Source: Klenkia taihuensis
GTDB taxonomy: Bacteria > Actinomycetota > Actinomycetes > Mycobacteriales > Geodermatophilaceae
Assembly: GCF_900112525.1 (NCBI RefSeq)
Contig: NZ_FOMD01000002.1
Span: 434,001-498,000 of the forward strand
Reading direction: 5' to 3'
DNA: 64,000 bases
The translations under genes and the position numbers were made by a program. Below are positions 34,515-44,182 of the stretch, one piece after another (position 1 is the first letter of the stretch; each line of letters begins with the position of its first letter). The notes beneath the pieces are model-generated. The model made no database searches, was not told where the DNA came from, and worked only from the letters and a program-made list of their open reading frames with translations.

Positions 34515-35420
34515 GTGGACGTCGCGGGAGCAGCCGGGATCGCGCTGGGCGCGGCCGCCGACCTGGTGTTCGCCGACCCGCGGCGCGGGCACCCGGTCGC
34601 CGGCTTCGGCCGGGCGGCCGCGGCGCTGGAGCAGAGGACCTACCGCGACAGCCGGACGGCGGGGGCCCTGCACTGGGCGGCCTGCGTGGTCCCGGTCGCC
34701 GCGCTGGGGGTGGTCCTCCCGCACCGGGTGCTGGTCACCGCGGTGGCGACCTGGGCGGTGCTCGGGGGCACCTCGCTGGGCCGTGCGGGGACGCGGATGG
34801 ACGACCTGCTCGACGACCTGCCCGCGGCCCGCGCGCACCTGCCCACCCTGGCCGGCCGGGACCCGTCGTCGCTGGGCGGGGCCGAGCTGGTGCGGGCCAC
34901 CGTGGAGTCGGTCGCGGAGAACACCTCCGACGCCGCGGTGGCGCCGCTGGTGTGGGGCGCGGTGGCCGGGGTCCCGGGTCTGCTGGCCTACCGCGCGGTG
35001 AACACCCTCGACGCGATGGTCGGCTACCGGTCCGAGCGCTACGCCCGCTTCGGCTGGGCGTCGGCGCGGGCGGACGACGTCGCCAACTGGGTGCCGGCCC
35101 GGCTCACCGCCGCGCTGACCGTGGCGGTCGCCCCGCTGGTGGGCGGGTCGGCGTCCGGCGCGCTGGCCGCGTGGCGGCGGGACGGCGGCGCCCACCCCAG
35201 CCCGAACTCCGGCCGCTGCGAGGCCGCGGCCGCGGGCGCGCTCGGCGTCCGGCTGGGCGGGCGCAACGTCTACGGCACCCGGGTGGAGGACCGGCCCACG
35301 ATGGGCGACGGCGAGCCACCGGTCCGCGCCGACATCGGCCGGGCGGTCGCGCTGTCGCGGGCGGTGTGGACGGCGGCTGCCGCCCTCGCGGTCACCGCCC
35401 GCCTCCTCCGCCGCCGGTAG
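34515..35420 (+). CDS. cobD: adenosylcobinamide-phosphate synthase CobD/CbiB
   Basis: 301 residues, membrane protein. It attaches aminopropanol (or its phosphate) to adenosylcobyric acid. Family motifs VESVAENTSDAAVAPLVWGA, NTLDAMVGYRSERYARFGW, HPSPNSGRCEAAAAGAL and RPTMGD are all visible. The GTG at 34515 starts VDVAGAAGIALGAAADLVFAD; a TTG six codons upstream is an alternative. A decayed palindromic repeat follows the stop by 11 bases. Confidence 0.94.
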   Translation: MDVAGAAGIALGAAADLVFADPRRGHPVAGFGRAAAALEQRTYRDSRTAGALHWAACVVPVAALGVVLPHRVLVTAVATWAVLGGTSLGRAGTRMDDLLDDLPAARAHLPTLAGRDPSSLGGAELVRATVESVAENTSDAAVAPLVWGAVAGVPGLLAYRAVNTLDAMVGYRSERYARFGWASARADDVANWVPARLTAALTVAVAPLVGGSASGALAAWRRDGGAHPSPNSGRCEAAAAGALGVRLGGRNVYGTRVEDRPTMGDGEPPVRADIGRAVALSRAVWTAAAALAVTARLLRRR

Positions 35421-35431
35421 GGCCCAGCGTC

Positions 35432-35515
35432 GATCAGGTCCCCTGGTCGAACTCCGTCCTCCCTCACCAGATCTGGTGCAGGAGGCCGGACGTGGATCAG
35501 GGGGGTTGATCGACG
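35432..35515. repeat. palindromic repeat, copy A (decayed)
   Basis: About 84 bases centred on AGATCT (35469-35474). In reverse complement it reads CGTCCGGCCTCCTGCACCAG, then ATCTGGTG, GGAGGACGGAGTTCGACCAG and CCTGATCGACG. That closely matches copy B at 53814-53893. The arms have lost perfect pairing by small changes. It lies between the cobD stop and the small membrane protein gene. Confidence 0.8.
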
Positions 35516-35534
35516 TCCGGGCCGGCTGGGCTGG

Positions 35535-35759
35535 TCAGTGCCGGACCGGGCGGAGGCGGTGCAGGGTCACCGGCCGCCGCGGGGTGCGGGCGGGTGCGGC
35601 GCCGCGGCGGTGCAGGACGCCGCGGGGTGCGGGCCAGCCGGCGCCCGGGTGGCTGCGCGGCGGGTCGGCCGGGCCGCGCCCACCGCGCAGGGTGACCACC
35701 AGCGTCGCGACCAGCAGCGCGAGCAGGACCAGCAGGACGAGGACTCCACCGGGGTTCAT
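35535..35759 (-). CDS. hypothetical small single-span membrane protein
   Basis: 74 residues. One strongly hydrophobic span (VLVLLVLLALLVATLVVTL) at the N-terminus is followed by a basic, Pro- and Arg-rich tail. No family is recognised. It is divergent from the MocR regulator gene with about 50-60 bases between. That layout often means regulator and target, but this is inference. Coding status is moderately supported by the clean N-terminal span after a Met. Confidence 0.5.
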   Translation of the reverse strand: MNPGGVLVLLVLLALLVATLVVTLRGGRGPADPPRSHPGAGWPAPRGVLHRRGAAPARTPRRPVTLHRLRPVRH

Positions 35760-35780
35760 GGCACCACCGTGGCAGCGGGT

Positions 35781-35802
35781 GGTCTGGTGCAGAACGGTCC
35801 AG
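35781..35802. promoter_or_regulatory. candidate MocR binding half-sites
   Basis: GGTCTGG (35781-35787) and GGTCCAG (35796-35802) are similar half-sites 15 bases apart in the divergent gap before the MocR gene. MocR regulators often bind such repeats in their own promoter. Confidence 0.3.
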
Positions 35803-35820
35803 TCGGGCATGGTGGACCGC

Positions 35821-37263
35821 ATGCCAGTGTCCACCGACCAGTCCACCCGGGCGCACGAGCTCGCCGCGCTGCTGGGCGCGCCGGGCGGCACCGGCCCCCG
35901 CTACGCCGCGCTGGCCGCCCGGGTGCAGGAGCTGCTGGGCACCGGCGCGCTCCCGGTGGGCACCCGGCTGCCGGCCGAGCGCGAGCTCGCCGAGGCCCTG
36001 GGTGTCAGCCGGGTGACCGTCGCCAGCGCCTACCGGACGCTCCGCGAGGAGGGCTACGCCCGCACCCGGCACGGCTCGGGCACCGTCACCGAGCTGCCGC
36101 ACGGCCCGGGCGTGGAGTGGCCGCTGCCCCGCGACGGCGACGGCGTGGTCAACCTGGCGCACGCCGCTCCCCCGGCGTCCCCGCACCTGCTGCCGGCCTA
36201 CACCCGCGCGCTGGAGCTGCTGCCCGGCGCGCTGGGCGACTCCGGCTACCACCCCGACGGGCTGCCGGCGCTGCGCCAGGCGGTCGCCGACCGGTTCAGC
36301 GCCCGCGGCCTGCCCACCGAGCCCGACCAGGTCGTCGTCACCGCCGGGGTGATGGACGCCGTCGGGCTGATCACCACCGCGCTGCTGTCCCCCGGCGACC
36401 GGGTGCTCATGGAGCACCCCACCTACCCCGGCGCCGTCCAGCTGGTCACCGACCTGGGCGCGGTCCCCGTGCCGGTGCCGGTCGACCCGGCCGACCCCGA
36501 CGCGCTGGTGCAGGCCGCGCACACCGCCGCCCGGCAGAGCGCGCCGCGGCTGGCGTACCTGATGCCCGACCACTCCAACCCCAGCGGCGCGACGCTGTCG
36601 GCCACCGGCCGCCGCAAGCTGGCCGCGACGCTGTGGCAGCAGGGCACGCTCACCCTGGTCGACGAGGTCACCACCGGCCTGCACCTGGACGAGGACGCCG
36701 CCGCCCCGCCGCCGTTCGCCGCCGGGGTGCCCGACGCCGCCACCGTCACCGTCGGCGGGCTGTCCAAGTCGGTCTGGGGTGGGCTGCGGGTGGGCTGGCT
36801 GCGCACGGACGCCGCCCTGGCCGCCCGGCTGGCCGACACCTACGGCCAGCGCCAGCTCACCGTCGGCGTGCTGGACCAGCTGACCGCCACCTTCCTCGTC
36901 GCCGACCTCGACCGGGTGCTCGCCGACCGCCGCACGGAGCTGCGCGCCGGCCACGACGTGCTGACCGCGGCGCTGGCCGAGCTGCTGCCGGACTGGTCGC
37001 CCTACCCGGCCACCGGCGGGCTGGCGACCTGGTGCCGGCTGCCGGCCGGGCTGAGCTCGGCGGCGCTGACCCGGGCCGCGCTGGTCGAGGGCGTCCGGGT
37101 CGCCGAGGGCCGGGCGTTCGGCACCGGCGCGGCCTTCGACGACCACCTGCGCCTGCCGTTCACCCGCCCGGCCGCGGAGGTCCGCGCCGCACTGGCCGTG
37201 CTGGCCCGGGTCGCCGACCGGCTGGCCGGCCGCGGCGGGTCGGCCCCGGTGCGGGCCGTCTGA
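35821..37263 (+). CDS. MocR-type regulator: GntR HTH fused to aminotransferase fold
   Basis: 480 residues. A winged GntR HTH comes first ([20 protein letters not shown], then [17 protein letters not shown]). A fold-type I PLP domain follows, with [40 protein letters not shown] and the PLP Lys in [15 protein letters not shown]. MocR proteins sense PLP or amino compounds and regulate neighbours. An in-frame ATG at 35809 would add four residues; neither has a clear ribosome site. Likely targets are its own promoter and the divergent small membrane protein. Confidence 0.9.
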   Translation: MPVSTDQSTRAHELAALLGAPGGTGPRYAALAARVQELLGTGALPVGTRLPAERELAEALGVSRVTVASAYRTLREEGYARTRHGSGTVTELPHGPGVEWPLPRDGDGVVNLAHAAPPASPHLLPAYTRALELLPGALGDSGYHPDGLPALRQAVADRFSARGLPTEPDQVVVTAGVMDAVGLITTALLSPGDRVLMEHPTYPGAVQLVTDLGAVPVPVPVDPADPDALVQAAHTAARQSAPRLAYLMPDHSNPSGATLSATGRRKLAATLWQQGTLTLVDEVTTGLHLDEDAAAPPPFAAGVPDAATVTVGGLSKSVWGGLRVGWLRTDAALAARLADTYGQRQLTVGVLDQLTATFLVADLDRVLADRRTELRAGHDVLTAALAELLPDWSPYPATGGLATWCRLPAGLSSAALTRAALVEGVRVAEGRAFGTGAAFDDHLRLPFTRPAAEVRAALAVLARVADRLAGRGGSAPVRAV

Positions 37264-37337
37264 GCCCCCCGTCCGGGCGGGGCGGTGCCGCCGGGGGATG
37301 ATGCCCCGGTCGTCGGGTCCCGAGGGAGGAGCGCAGG

Positions 37338-37982
37338 GTGTTCTACTTCCTCGCCAGGTTCGTGCTGCGGCCGCTGTTCGTGCTGACCTGCCGGCCGACG
37401 GTGATCGGCAAGGACCGGGTGCCCCGCACCGGGCCGGTGCTGCTGGCCAGCAACCACCTGTCCTTCATCGACTCCATCGCGATCCCGCTGATGGCCCCGC
37501 GCAAGGTGGGCTACCTGGCGAAGTCCGAGTACTTCACCGGCACCGGGCCCAAGGGCTGGCTGACCAAGGTGCTGTTCACCGCGCTGGGCGCGCGGCCGGT
37601 CGAGCGGCAGGCCCAGCGCGCGGCGCAGGCCGGGCTGGACACCGTGCTGCACGCGCTCAACGACGGCGACGCCTTCGGCATCTACCCCGAGGGCACCCGC
37701 TCCCGCGACGGCAAGCTCGCCCGCGGCAAGACCGGTGTCGCGTGGCTCGCGCTGACCGCCGACTGCCCCGTCGTCCCGGTCGCCGTCCACGGCACCGACC
37801 GGGTGCAGCCGGTCGGCGCACCCTGGCCCCGCCCGGCCAAGGTCACCATCACCTTCGGCGAGCCGCTGACCTTCCCCGCGCACCGCGGCCTGGCCGGCAA
37901 GGGCAAGGCCCGCCGCGAGGTCACCGACGCGATCATGACGGCGATCCACGGGCTCAGCGGCCAGGAGAAGACCGGCTGGTGA
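37338..37982 (+). CDS. plsC: 1-acyl-sn-glycerol-3-phosphate acyltransferase (PlsC family)
   Basis: 214 residues. The acyltransferase block I is NHLSFID, where the His and Asp are catalytic, and block III is [13 protein letters not shown] hydrophobic N-terminus (residues 1-20) anchors it to the membrane. It would form phosphatidic acid from lysophosphatidic acid. GTG start behind GGGAGGAGCGCAG. Its stop overlaps the cobQ start by GTGA, an odd pairing of lipid and B12 genes. Confidence 0.9.
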   Translation: MFYFLARFVLRPLFVLTCRPTVIGKDRVPRTGPVLLASNHLSFIDSIAIPLMAPRKVGYLAKSEYFTGTGPKGWLTKVLFTALGARPVERQAQRAAQAGLDTVLHALNDGDAFGIYPEGTRSRDGKLARGKTGVAWLALTADCPVVPVAVHGTDRVQPVGAPWPRPAKVTITFGEPLTFPAHRGLAGKGKARREVTDAIMTAIHGLSGQEKTGW

Positions 37983-39475
37983 GCGCGCTGCTGGTCGCCG
38001 GCACCACGTCCGACGCCGGCAAGTCCGTCGTCACCGCCGGCATCTGCCGCTGGCTGGCCCGCGAGGGCGTGTCGGTCGCGCCGTTCAAGGCGCAGAACAT
38101 GAGCAACAACTCCTGGGTCACCGCCGACGGCGCGGAGATCGGCCGGGCGCAGGTGTTCCAGGCCGCGGCCGCGCGGGTGGAGCCCGAGGCGGCGATGAAC
38201 CCGGTGCTGCTCAAGCCCGGCGGCGAGCGGTCCAGCCAGGTCGTCGTGCTCGGCAGGGCGGTCACCGACGTGACGGCGATGAGCTACCGCGGCCTGAAGG
38301 CGCAGCTGTTCGAGCAGGTGCTGGCCTCCCTCGCCGACCTGCGGAGCCGATTCGACGTGGTGGTCTGCGAGGGTGCCGGCTCCCCCACCGAGATCAACCT
38401 GCGCGACACCGACATCGCCAACATGGGCCTGGCCACCGCGGCGCAGCTGCCCGTCGTGGTGGTGGGCGACATCGACCGCGGCGGCGTCTTCCCCGCCCTC
38501 TACGGCACGGTCGCGCTGATGCCGCCGGCCGACCAGGCGCTGGTCGCCGGGTTCGTGGTCAACAAGTTCCGCGGCGACCCCCGGCTGCTGGCCCCCGGCC
38601 TGGACCAGCTGCGCGACCTCACCGGCCGGCCCACCCTCGGCGTCCTCCCGTGGGTGCCCGGGCTCTGGCTGGACGTCGAGGACTCCCTCGACCTGGACGG
38701 CGACCGCGGCCAGGCGCTGCCCCCGGTCGGCGAGGACGTGCTGCGGGTGTCGGTGGTCCGCCTCCCCCGGCTGTCGAACTTCACCGACCTGGACGCCCTC
38801 GCCGCCGAGCCCGGCGTCCTGGTCCGGTACGCGACGAGCCCGGCGGAGCTCGCCGACGCCGACCTGGTCGTGCTGCCCGGTACCCGGTCGACGGTGGCCG
38901 ACCTGGCCTGGCTGCGGGAGCAGGGCCTGGCCACCGCGATCGCCCGCCGGGCCGCGGAGGGCCGGCCGGTGCTGGGCATCTGCGGCGGCCACCAGATGCT
39001 CGCCCGCACCATCACCGACGACGTCGAGTCCCGGGCCGGCGCGATCGAGGGGCTGGGCCTGCTGCCCACCGACGTCGTGTTCGGGGCCGTCAAGGTGCTG
39101 GCCCGGCCGACCGGGGCCTGGCGCGGGCACGCGGTGCACGCCTACGAGATCCACCACGGCGTGGTCACCCCCGATTCCGGCGAGCCGTTCCTGGACGGTG
39201 TCCGGGTGGGGTCGGTCAGCGGGACGACGTGGCACGGCGCGCTGGAGAACGACGGGTTCCGCCGGGCGTTCCTCGCCGACGTCGCGGCGACCACGGGACG
39301 GCGGTTCACCGTCGCGCCGGACACCGACTTCGCCGCGGTGCGGGAGCGCCGGCTCGACGCCCTGGGCGACCTGGTCGCCGAGCACGCCGACACCGCCGCG
39401 CTGTGGCGGCTGCTGGAGCAGGGCGCGCCGCCCGGGTTGCCGCTGCTGCCACCCGGGGCAGGCTGGGGGGCATGA
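37979..39475 (+). CDS. cobQ: cobyric acid synthase CobQ
   Basis: 498 residues. CobQ amidates four side chains of adenosylcobyrinic acid a,c-diamide using glutamine and ATP. The P-loop-like N-domain has [20 protein letters not shown] and [13 protein letters not shown]. The C-terminal GATase has the nucleophile Cys in [13 protein letters not shown] and a partner His in YEIHHG. All motifs look intact. Coupled upstream to plsC and downstream to DUF1810 by 4-base overlaps. Confidence 0.96.
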   Translation: MSALLVAGTTSDAGKSVVTAGICRWLAREGVSVAPFKAQNMSNNSWVTADGAEIGRAQVFQAAAARVEPEAAMNPVLLKPGGERSSQVVVLGRAVTDVTAMSYRGLKAQLFEQVLASLADLRSRFDVVVCEGAGSPTEINLRDTDIANMGLATAAQLPVVVVGDIDRGGVFPALYGTVALMPPADQALVAGFVVNKFRGDPRLLAPGLDQLRDLTGRPTLGVLPWVPGLWLDVEDSLDLDGDRGQALPPVGEDVLRVSVVRLPRLSNFTDLDALAAEPGVLVRYATSPAELADADLVVLPGTRSTVADLAWLREQGLATAIARRAAEGRPVLGICGGHQMLARTITDDVESRAGAIEGLGLLPTDVVFGAVKVLARPTGAWRGHAVHAYEIHHGVVTPDSGEPFLDGVRVGSVSGTTWHGALENDGFRRAFLADVAATTGRRFTVAPDTDFAAVRERRLDALGDLVAEHADTAALWRLLEQGAPPGLPLLPPGAGWGA

Positions 39476-39879
39476 CGCTGGAGCGGTTCGTCCAGGCGCA
39501 GGACGAGGTGTGGGACGACGTCCTCGCGGAGCTGCGCGCCGGTCGCAAGCGCACGCACTGGATGTGGTTCGTCTTCCCGCAGGTCGCCGGGCTGGGGCGC
39601 TCGTCGACCGCGCAGCACTACGCCGTCGCCGACCTGGCCGAGGCCCGCGCCTACCTCGAGCACCCGGTGCTCGGTGCGCGGCTGCGGCAGGCCTGCGACC
39701 TGCTGCTCGAGCTGGAGGGGACGACGGCGCACGCGGTGCTCGGCTCCCCGGACGACGTGAAGCTGCGCTCGTCGATGACGCTGTTCGCCGCCGCGGACCC
39801 GGTCGAGCCGCGGTTCCCCGCCGTCCTCACCCAGTGGTACGACGGCCCCGACGACCGCACCGTCCGGTTGCTCACCTGA
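39472..39879 (+). CDS. DUF1810 family protein
   Basis: 135 residues. [38 protein letters not shown], the AQHYAVAD motif and [17 protein letters not shown] are typical of DUF1810. The function is unknown. It is soluble, with no signal. ATG overlaps the cobQ stop (ATGA), but I infer no B12 role because DUF1810 occurs in many unrelated places. A strong terminator follows. Confidence 0.88.
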   Translation: MTLERFVQAQDEVWDDVLAELRAGRKRTHWMWFVFPQVAGLGRSSTAQHYAVADLAEARAYLEHPVLGARLRQACDLLLELEGTTAHAVLGSPDDVKLRSSMTLFAAADPVEPRFPAVLTQWYDGPDDRTVRLLT

Positions 39880-39902
39880 CCCACCGGGACGGGGTGGCCC
39901 GG

Positions 39903-39952
39903 CATCCCTGACGGTGGCCGGCCGGCGCCACGGCCGGCCACCGTCGGGGATG
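39903..39952. terminator. bidirectional hairpin terminator
   Basis: A 22-base stem with one mismatch: CATCCCTGACGGTGGCCGG (from 39903) pairs with the complementary strand ending at 39952, over a 6-base loop GCGCCA. It lies between the convergent stops of the DUF1810 gene and the lamin-tail wall protein. No U-tract is present. Confidence 0.8.
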
Positions 39953-39966
39953 GACGGCGACCCGGG

Positions 39967-42468
39967 TCAGGCGTGCCGGCGCCGCCCCACGATGAGCGCA
40001 GCACCGCCGGCGACCAGCAGGCCGGCGGCCAGCGCCGTCCAGCTGCCGACCTCGGCGCCGGTCTGCGCCAGCGCCGTCCGGGTCGGCTGCGTCCCGCCCG
40101 CGGAACCGCCGCCGGCGCCCGGACCGGCGACCGGCTGGGTGCCCGGGTGCGTCCCCTGCCCACCGGTGCCGGGGCCCGGCGCACCGGTGCCGGGGCCCGG
40201 CCCGGTGCCGGGCCCGGGGTCGGTGCCGTCCTCGGCGCAGGGGAAGGTCCCGGTGCGCAGGGAGAAGCCGTCGGTGTCGTTGTCGTCGGCGTAGAAGGTC
40301 GCCCGGTACCCGTCGACGCAGGTCGCCCCGGTGTCGATCGCGAACCCCTCGTTGGCGAAGGTCGGGTCGGCACCGGCGGGCGGCAGGAAGGTGTCCACCG
40401 CGGCGAAGGTCCCTGATGCGTCGAGGGCGAACAGCGCCGTCTGGCCCCCGCAGACCTCGTCGCAGACCACCCAGAGCGCGCCCAGGTCGGCGTCGAACTG
40501 GACGTCGGCGACCACCGGCTCGTCGTCGGTACCGAACGGGGTGAACAGGTCGACCGGGACGGTCGCGACGCGGGCGAACCCGCCGTCCTCGGCCAGCGCG
40601 TAGGCGTGGACGCTCGAGGTGCCCTCCACGCCGACGAGGAACAGGCCGTCGCCGTGGCCCGGGTAGCCGGCCGGGTCGTAGGCGCGCCCGGTCCGCTCGT
40701 CGACGAACCCGCCGTCGAGCAGGTAGCCGTCGGGCACCCAGGTGATGCCCTCGAGGCCGGAGTTCGCGCCCAGTCCCGGGAAGTCCGCCGCCAGGTCCCA
40801 CTCCGTGGTGGCGGTCAGCGTGCCGCCGGTGCCGGTCGGGAGGTAGCGCAGCACCGAGGGGCGGCTGACGTCGTCGGCACGGTCGTCGCGTTCGCTGGAG
40901 ACGTAGACCCCGCCCGCGGAGTCGTCACCGGCCACGGTGACGCCCTCGGCGTCCACGACGCCGCCGGGCCCGCCCGGGTAGTCCAGCGTCCACTCCCCCG
41001 CGACCGTGCGGCCACCGGCCCCGTCGTCGACCAGCCGGTACAGCAGGCCGTCGCCGTTCTGCACCGCCCACAGCGTCCCGGGCGCCGAGGTACCCGAGGG
41101 CTCGACGTCCAGCCCGCTCAGGTCACCGGTGAAGGTGGCCTCGTCGTCGACCGCGGTCTCGTCCGGGCCGCCGGGCCACGGAGCGGGGACCGGGTGGCCG
41201 GCGCACGCGTTCCACGAGCCCCTGGTCGGCTCGGACGTGGTGGTCAGGTCCCCCACGCCGTTCGGGCAGCGCCCGTACGTCGTGCTCGCGTGCTGGGTCC
41301 AGCTGTGGCTGTCGTAGGCCACGCCCCCGGGCGAGCTCAGGGTGACGGTGTCCGCGCCGCCGAGGCCGAAGCCGAACTGCGCCTCGTCGAGCACCAGGTA
41401 GCCGCGGCCGGGCACCTCGCTGCCGGCGGGCAGGGTCCAGCTGCCGCCGCCGGCGTCGGCCAGGACCGCACCGGTCAGGTCGACGGGGGTGGTGCCGACG
41501 TTGAACAGCTCCACCCAGTCACCCGGGGTGCCGCCCTGCGACTCCACCTCGTTCACCACCACCGGGGGCAGGCAGTTGTTCGCCGTCCCCTTGGTCGAGC
41601 GGGTGGTGTCGGTGAACTCCCCCGTCCCGTCGGGGCAGCGGCCCCAGGTGACGGTGGCGTGCTCCGCCCAGGCGTACTCGGCGACGAGTGCGCCCGAGGG
41701 GTCGGACAGCCGGACGGCGTCCGCGCCGCCCAGGCCGAAGGTGAAGCCGGGCTGGCCGCCCTGGGCCTGGTCGACGACGTAGAAGCCCCCGGCGGGGACG
41801 ACGGCCCCGGCCGGCAGCGTGTACGCCGGGTTGGTCGGGTCGGAGTCGCGGAAGGTCCAGCCGCCGACCGGCACGTCCGCGGTGCCGGTGTTGTGGAGCT
41901 CGGCCCAGTCGGTGTCGTCGCCGTTGCTCTCGACCTCGTTGACCACGACCGTGGACGCGACCGGGACCGGGTCGGGGTCCGGGGTGGAGCAGTCGTTCGC
42001 GGTGCCCCGGGTCGGCGTCGTCGTGGTGGCGAAGGCGCCGGCCGCGTCCGGGCAGCGGCCGTAGGTGGTGGCGGCGTGGGAGGTCCACGCGTGCTCGTCG
42101 ACGACGGTGCCGTCCGCGCGCAGCAGCCGGACGGCGTCGGACCCGCCCAGGCCGAACGTGAAGTCCGCACCCTTGTCCAGCACGAGGTACCCACCGGCCG
42201 GGATGGTGGTCCCGGCGGGCAGCTCGTAGCGGTCGGCCGGGTCGTCGTCGGTGAGCACGAGGCCCCCGACGTCGACGGCGGTGGTGCCGGCGTTGGCGAG
42301 CTCCACCCAGTCGTCGGGGTCGCCGCCCTGGGACTCGACCTCGTTGACCCGGATCGAGGACAGGTCGGCGTCGGCGGCCGAGGCGGAGGGGGCCAGCAGC
42401 AGCGTGCCGGCGGCGGCGCAGGCCGCGGCGAGCACGAGGGCGCCGAGGCGGGCGGTGGACGAGCGCAT
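39967..42468 (-). CDS. secreted protein with three lamin-tail domains, a propeller-like domain and an LAxTG sorting signal
   Basis: 833 residues. A signal peptide (MRSSTARLGALVLAAACAA, then LLLAPSASAAD) is followed by three lamin-tail domains, each starting VNEVES and carrying WVEL or WAEL, FGLGG(A/S)D and TYGRCP or TWGRCP. An esterase/phytase-like beta-propeller region follows (SGLEGITWVPDGYLLDGGF; WVVCDEVCGG). The C-terminus is Pro/Gly-rich, then LAQTG, a hydrophobic span and GRRRHA, a class E sortase signal. It is probably a large wall-anchored protein, perhaps a nuclease-associated or adhesive one. Start chosen at the Met that begins the signal peptide. Confidence 0.85.
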   Translation of the reverse strand: MRSSTARLGALVLAAACAAAGTLLLAPSASAADADLSSIRVNEVESQGGDPDDWVELANAGTTAVDVGGLVLTDDDPADRYELPAGTTIPAGGYLVLDKGADFTFGLGGSDAVRLLRADGTVVDEHAWTSHAATTYGRCPDAAGAFATTTTPTRGTANDCSTPDPDPVPVASTVVVNEVESNGDDTDWAELHNTGTADVPVGGWTFRDSDPTNPAYTLPAGAVVPAGGFYVVDQAQGGQPGFTFGLGGADAVRLSDPSGALVAEYAWAEHATVTWGRCPDGTGEFTDTTRSTKGTANNCLPPVVVNEVESQGGTPGDWVELFNVGTTPVDLTGAVLADAGGGSWTLPAGSEVPGRGYLVLDEAQFGFGLGGADTVTLSSPGGVAYDSHSWTQHASTTYGRCPNGVGDLTTTSEPTRGSWNACAGHPVPAPWPGGPDETAVDDEATFTGDLSGLDVEPSGTSAPGTLWAVQNGDGLLYRLVDDGAGGRTVAGEWTLDYPGGPGGVVDAEGVTVAGDDSAGGVYVSSERDDRADDVSRPSVLRYLPTGTGGTLTATTEWDLAADFPGLGANSGLEGITWVPDGYLLDGGFVDERTGRAYDPAGYPGHGDGLFLVGVEGTSSVHAYALAEDGGFARVATVPVDLFTPFGTDDEPVVADVQFDADLGALWVVCDEVCGGQTALFALDASGTFAAVDTFLPPAGADPTFANEGFAIDTGATCVDGYRATFYADDNDTDGFSLRTGTFPCAEDGTDPGPGTGPGPGTGAPGPGTGGQGTHPGTQPVAGPGAGGGSAGGTQPTRTALAQTGAEVGSWTALAAGLLVAGGAALIVGRRRHA

Positions 42469-42617
42469 GGGGGCGGGGGATCCGTTCGCCGGGGTCAGGA
42501 CCGGGCGACGGAAGCGCGGTCCGACGACCCGGAGGTGAACGGGAAGCGACCAGGACCCGCCGACCCCCGACACGCCGGAGCCTGGGCGCACCCGGGCGAC
42601 CGAACGGTGACGCTGCG

Positions 42618-43001
42618 TCAGGAGACGGCGGCACGGACCTCGTCCGGCCACGGCACGGGCACGCCGTCCCGGGTGGCCACGTAGGTCGACCGCACGGTGC
42701 AGCACAGCCGGTCACCGACCCGGACCTCGAAGACCAGGGTCAGGCTGGTGCGGCCCAGCTCCGCCAGGTCGCAGACGACGTCGACGGTGTCGCCCCACAC
42801 CGCGGACGACGACCACTCCAGGTTCGACGCCTTGACCAGCGGCTGCACCCCGCACACGCCGTCGGGGTCCCAGCGCAGCCCCACCGAGGGCCACCACGCG
42901 TTGGATGCCTCGTCGGCCCACACCAGGTAGTGGGCGTTGAAGACCACGCGCTGGTCGTCGCACTCGCTGTACCGGACCGCCGAGCTCCAGGTGACCGACA
43001 C
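42618..43001 (-). CDS. acyl-CoA thioesterase, hotdog fold (4HBT/YbgC-like)
   Basis: 127 residues, the normal size for a single hotdog. YSECDDQRVVFNAHYLVWAD is the active-site region; the Asp and the segment before the long helix match YbgC/FcbC. It would hydrolyse acyl-CoA in the cytosol. The substrate is unknown. Start ATG, 29 bases from the divergent flavoprotein gene. The 149 bases before the next minus-strand gene (42469-42617) show no gene or clear structure. Confidence 0.88.
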   Translation of the reverse strand: MSVTWSSAVRYSECDDQRVVFNAHYLVWADEASNAWWPSVGLRWDPDGVCGVQPLVKASNLEWSSSAVWGDTVDVVCDLAELGRTSLTLVFEVRVGDRLCCTVRSTYVATRDGVPVPWPDEVRAAVS

Positions 43002-43030
43002 GGGCGCGATCGTAGGGGAGGCTGGGGGGC

Positions 43031-43621
43031 ATGGACGGCACCCTGGACCACTACCGCGGACCCAACGCCCGGGCCGTCGACAAGGTGATCGACCACGTCG
43101 ACCACCACTGCGCGGCCTTCATCGGGCTCTCCCCGTTCGCGGTGCTGTCCACCGCCGACGCCGCCGGGTCCCCCGACGTCTCGCCCCGCGGCGGCGTGCC
43201 CGGGTTCGTGCGGGTGCTCGACCCGCGCACGCTGGTGCTGCCCGACCGGGAGGGCAACTACCGGCTCGACAGCCTGCACAACCTGCAGGCCAACCCGCAG
43301 GCGGCGCTGATGTTCCTGGTGCCGGGCATCGACGAGGTGCTGCGGGTGTACGGCCGCGCCCGGCTGGCGCCCACCACCGACGTCGACCTGGACCTGGTGG
43401 AGTTCGGCAAGCCGCCGCTGTCGGTGCTGCTCGTCGACGTCGAGCGGGCCTACTTCCACTGCGCGAAGGCGGTCATGCGCTCGCGGCTGTGGGACCCCGA
43501 CGGCCGGGTGGAGCGGTCGGTCTTCCCGCCCATGGGCCAGGTGTGGCGCGAGCACACCGCCGCGGACACCCCCGCCCAGCCCGACGACGAGATGCGCACC
43601 GAGCTGGCGGGCGAGCTCTAG
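43031..43621 (+). CDS. FMN-dependent PPOX-type flavoprotein (MSMEG_1061-like pyridoxamine oxidase family)
   Basis: 196 residues with a split-barrel FMN fold. FAVLSTADAAGSPDVSPRGG is the family's flavin-binding stretch, and LPDREGNYRLDSLHNLQANP and AYFHCAKAVMRSRLW are typical of the MSMEG_1061 subgroup. The physiological substrate is unknown. ATG behind GGGGAGGCTGGGGGGC. It shares four bases (CTAG) with the convergent methyltransferase gene's end. Confidence 0.85.
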   Translation: MDGTLDHYRGPNARAVDKVIDHVDHHCAAFIGLSPFAVLSTADAAGSPDVSPRGGVPGFVRVLDPRTLVLPDREGNYRLDSLHNLQANPQAALMFLVPGIDEVLRVYGRARLAPTTDVDLDLVEFGKPPLSVLLVDVERAYFHCAKAVMRSRLWDPDGRVERSVFPPMGQVWREHTAADTPAQPDDEMRTELAGEL

Positions 43622-44127
43622 CCGGTGCGGCGCTCGTAGACCCCGACGACCTCGCCGCGGAAGAAGTCGGTGATCCCCGGGAAGGCGGCGAGCACCTTGT
43701 CGTGGTCCCAGTCGTCGACCACGTGGATCTCGTGGTGGTTGTGCTCCAGCTCGCCCTGCGGGTAGTGCACGATCGGGATCGACATGTAGACCGCGCGCCC
43801 GGCGGCCTCGCCGGCCCGCCGCCACAGGTCCTGCGCCTCCTCGACCGTCATGTGCTCGGCCACGTCCCCCAGGACGACGACGTCGGCGGCGGGCAGCTCG
43901 GTCGTCCGGGCGTCGCCGAGCACGACCTCGTCGTAGAGGTCGCGCAGGCCGTAGGTCTCCACGTAGGGCTCGAACACCTCGAGCGCGGTCAGCCGCGCCG
44001 GCCGGTCGCCGGCCAGCAGCTTGGCGTAGGTGCCGGCCCCAGCCCCGACGTCCAGCAGCGACCCCGGCGCCAGGTCGACGATCTTCTTGCGGGTCCAGTC
44101 CTTGCCCTCGGGCGAGCTGATCGGCAC
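43618..44127 (-). CDS. class I SAM-dependent methyltransferase
   Basis: 169 residues, short. LLDVGAGAGTYAKLL is motif I for SAM binding, VVLGDARTTELPAADVVVLG are motifs II-III and HMTVEEAQDLWRRAGEAAG follows. The substrate is not apparent; HNHHEIHVVDDWDHD is an unusual His/Asp-rich stretch. It could be a sugar- or small-molecule methyltransferase. The ATG was chosen because MPISSPEGKDWTRKK leads directly into motif I. Confidence 0.8.
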   Translation of the reverse strand: MPISSPEGKDWTRKKIVDLAPGSLLDVGAGAGTYAKLLAGDRPARLTALEVFEPYVETYGLRDLYDEVVLGDARTTELPAADVVVLGDVAEHMTVEEAQDLWRRAGEAAGRAVYMSIPIVHYPQGELEHNHHEIHVVDDWDHDKVLAAFPGITDFFRGEVVGVYERRTG

Positions 44128-44182
44128 CGTCGGGAACCTACTGGTGGTCCGCGGCTGCCGCAGAACTGTCGGGCCCCGGGCC

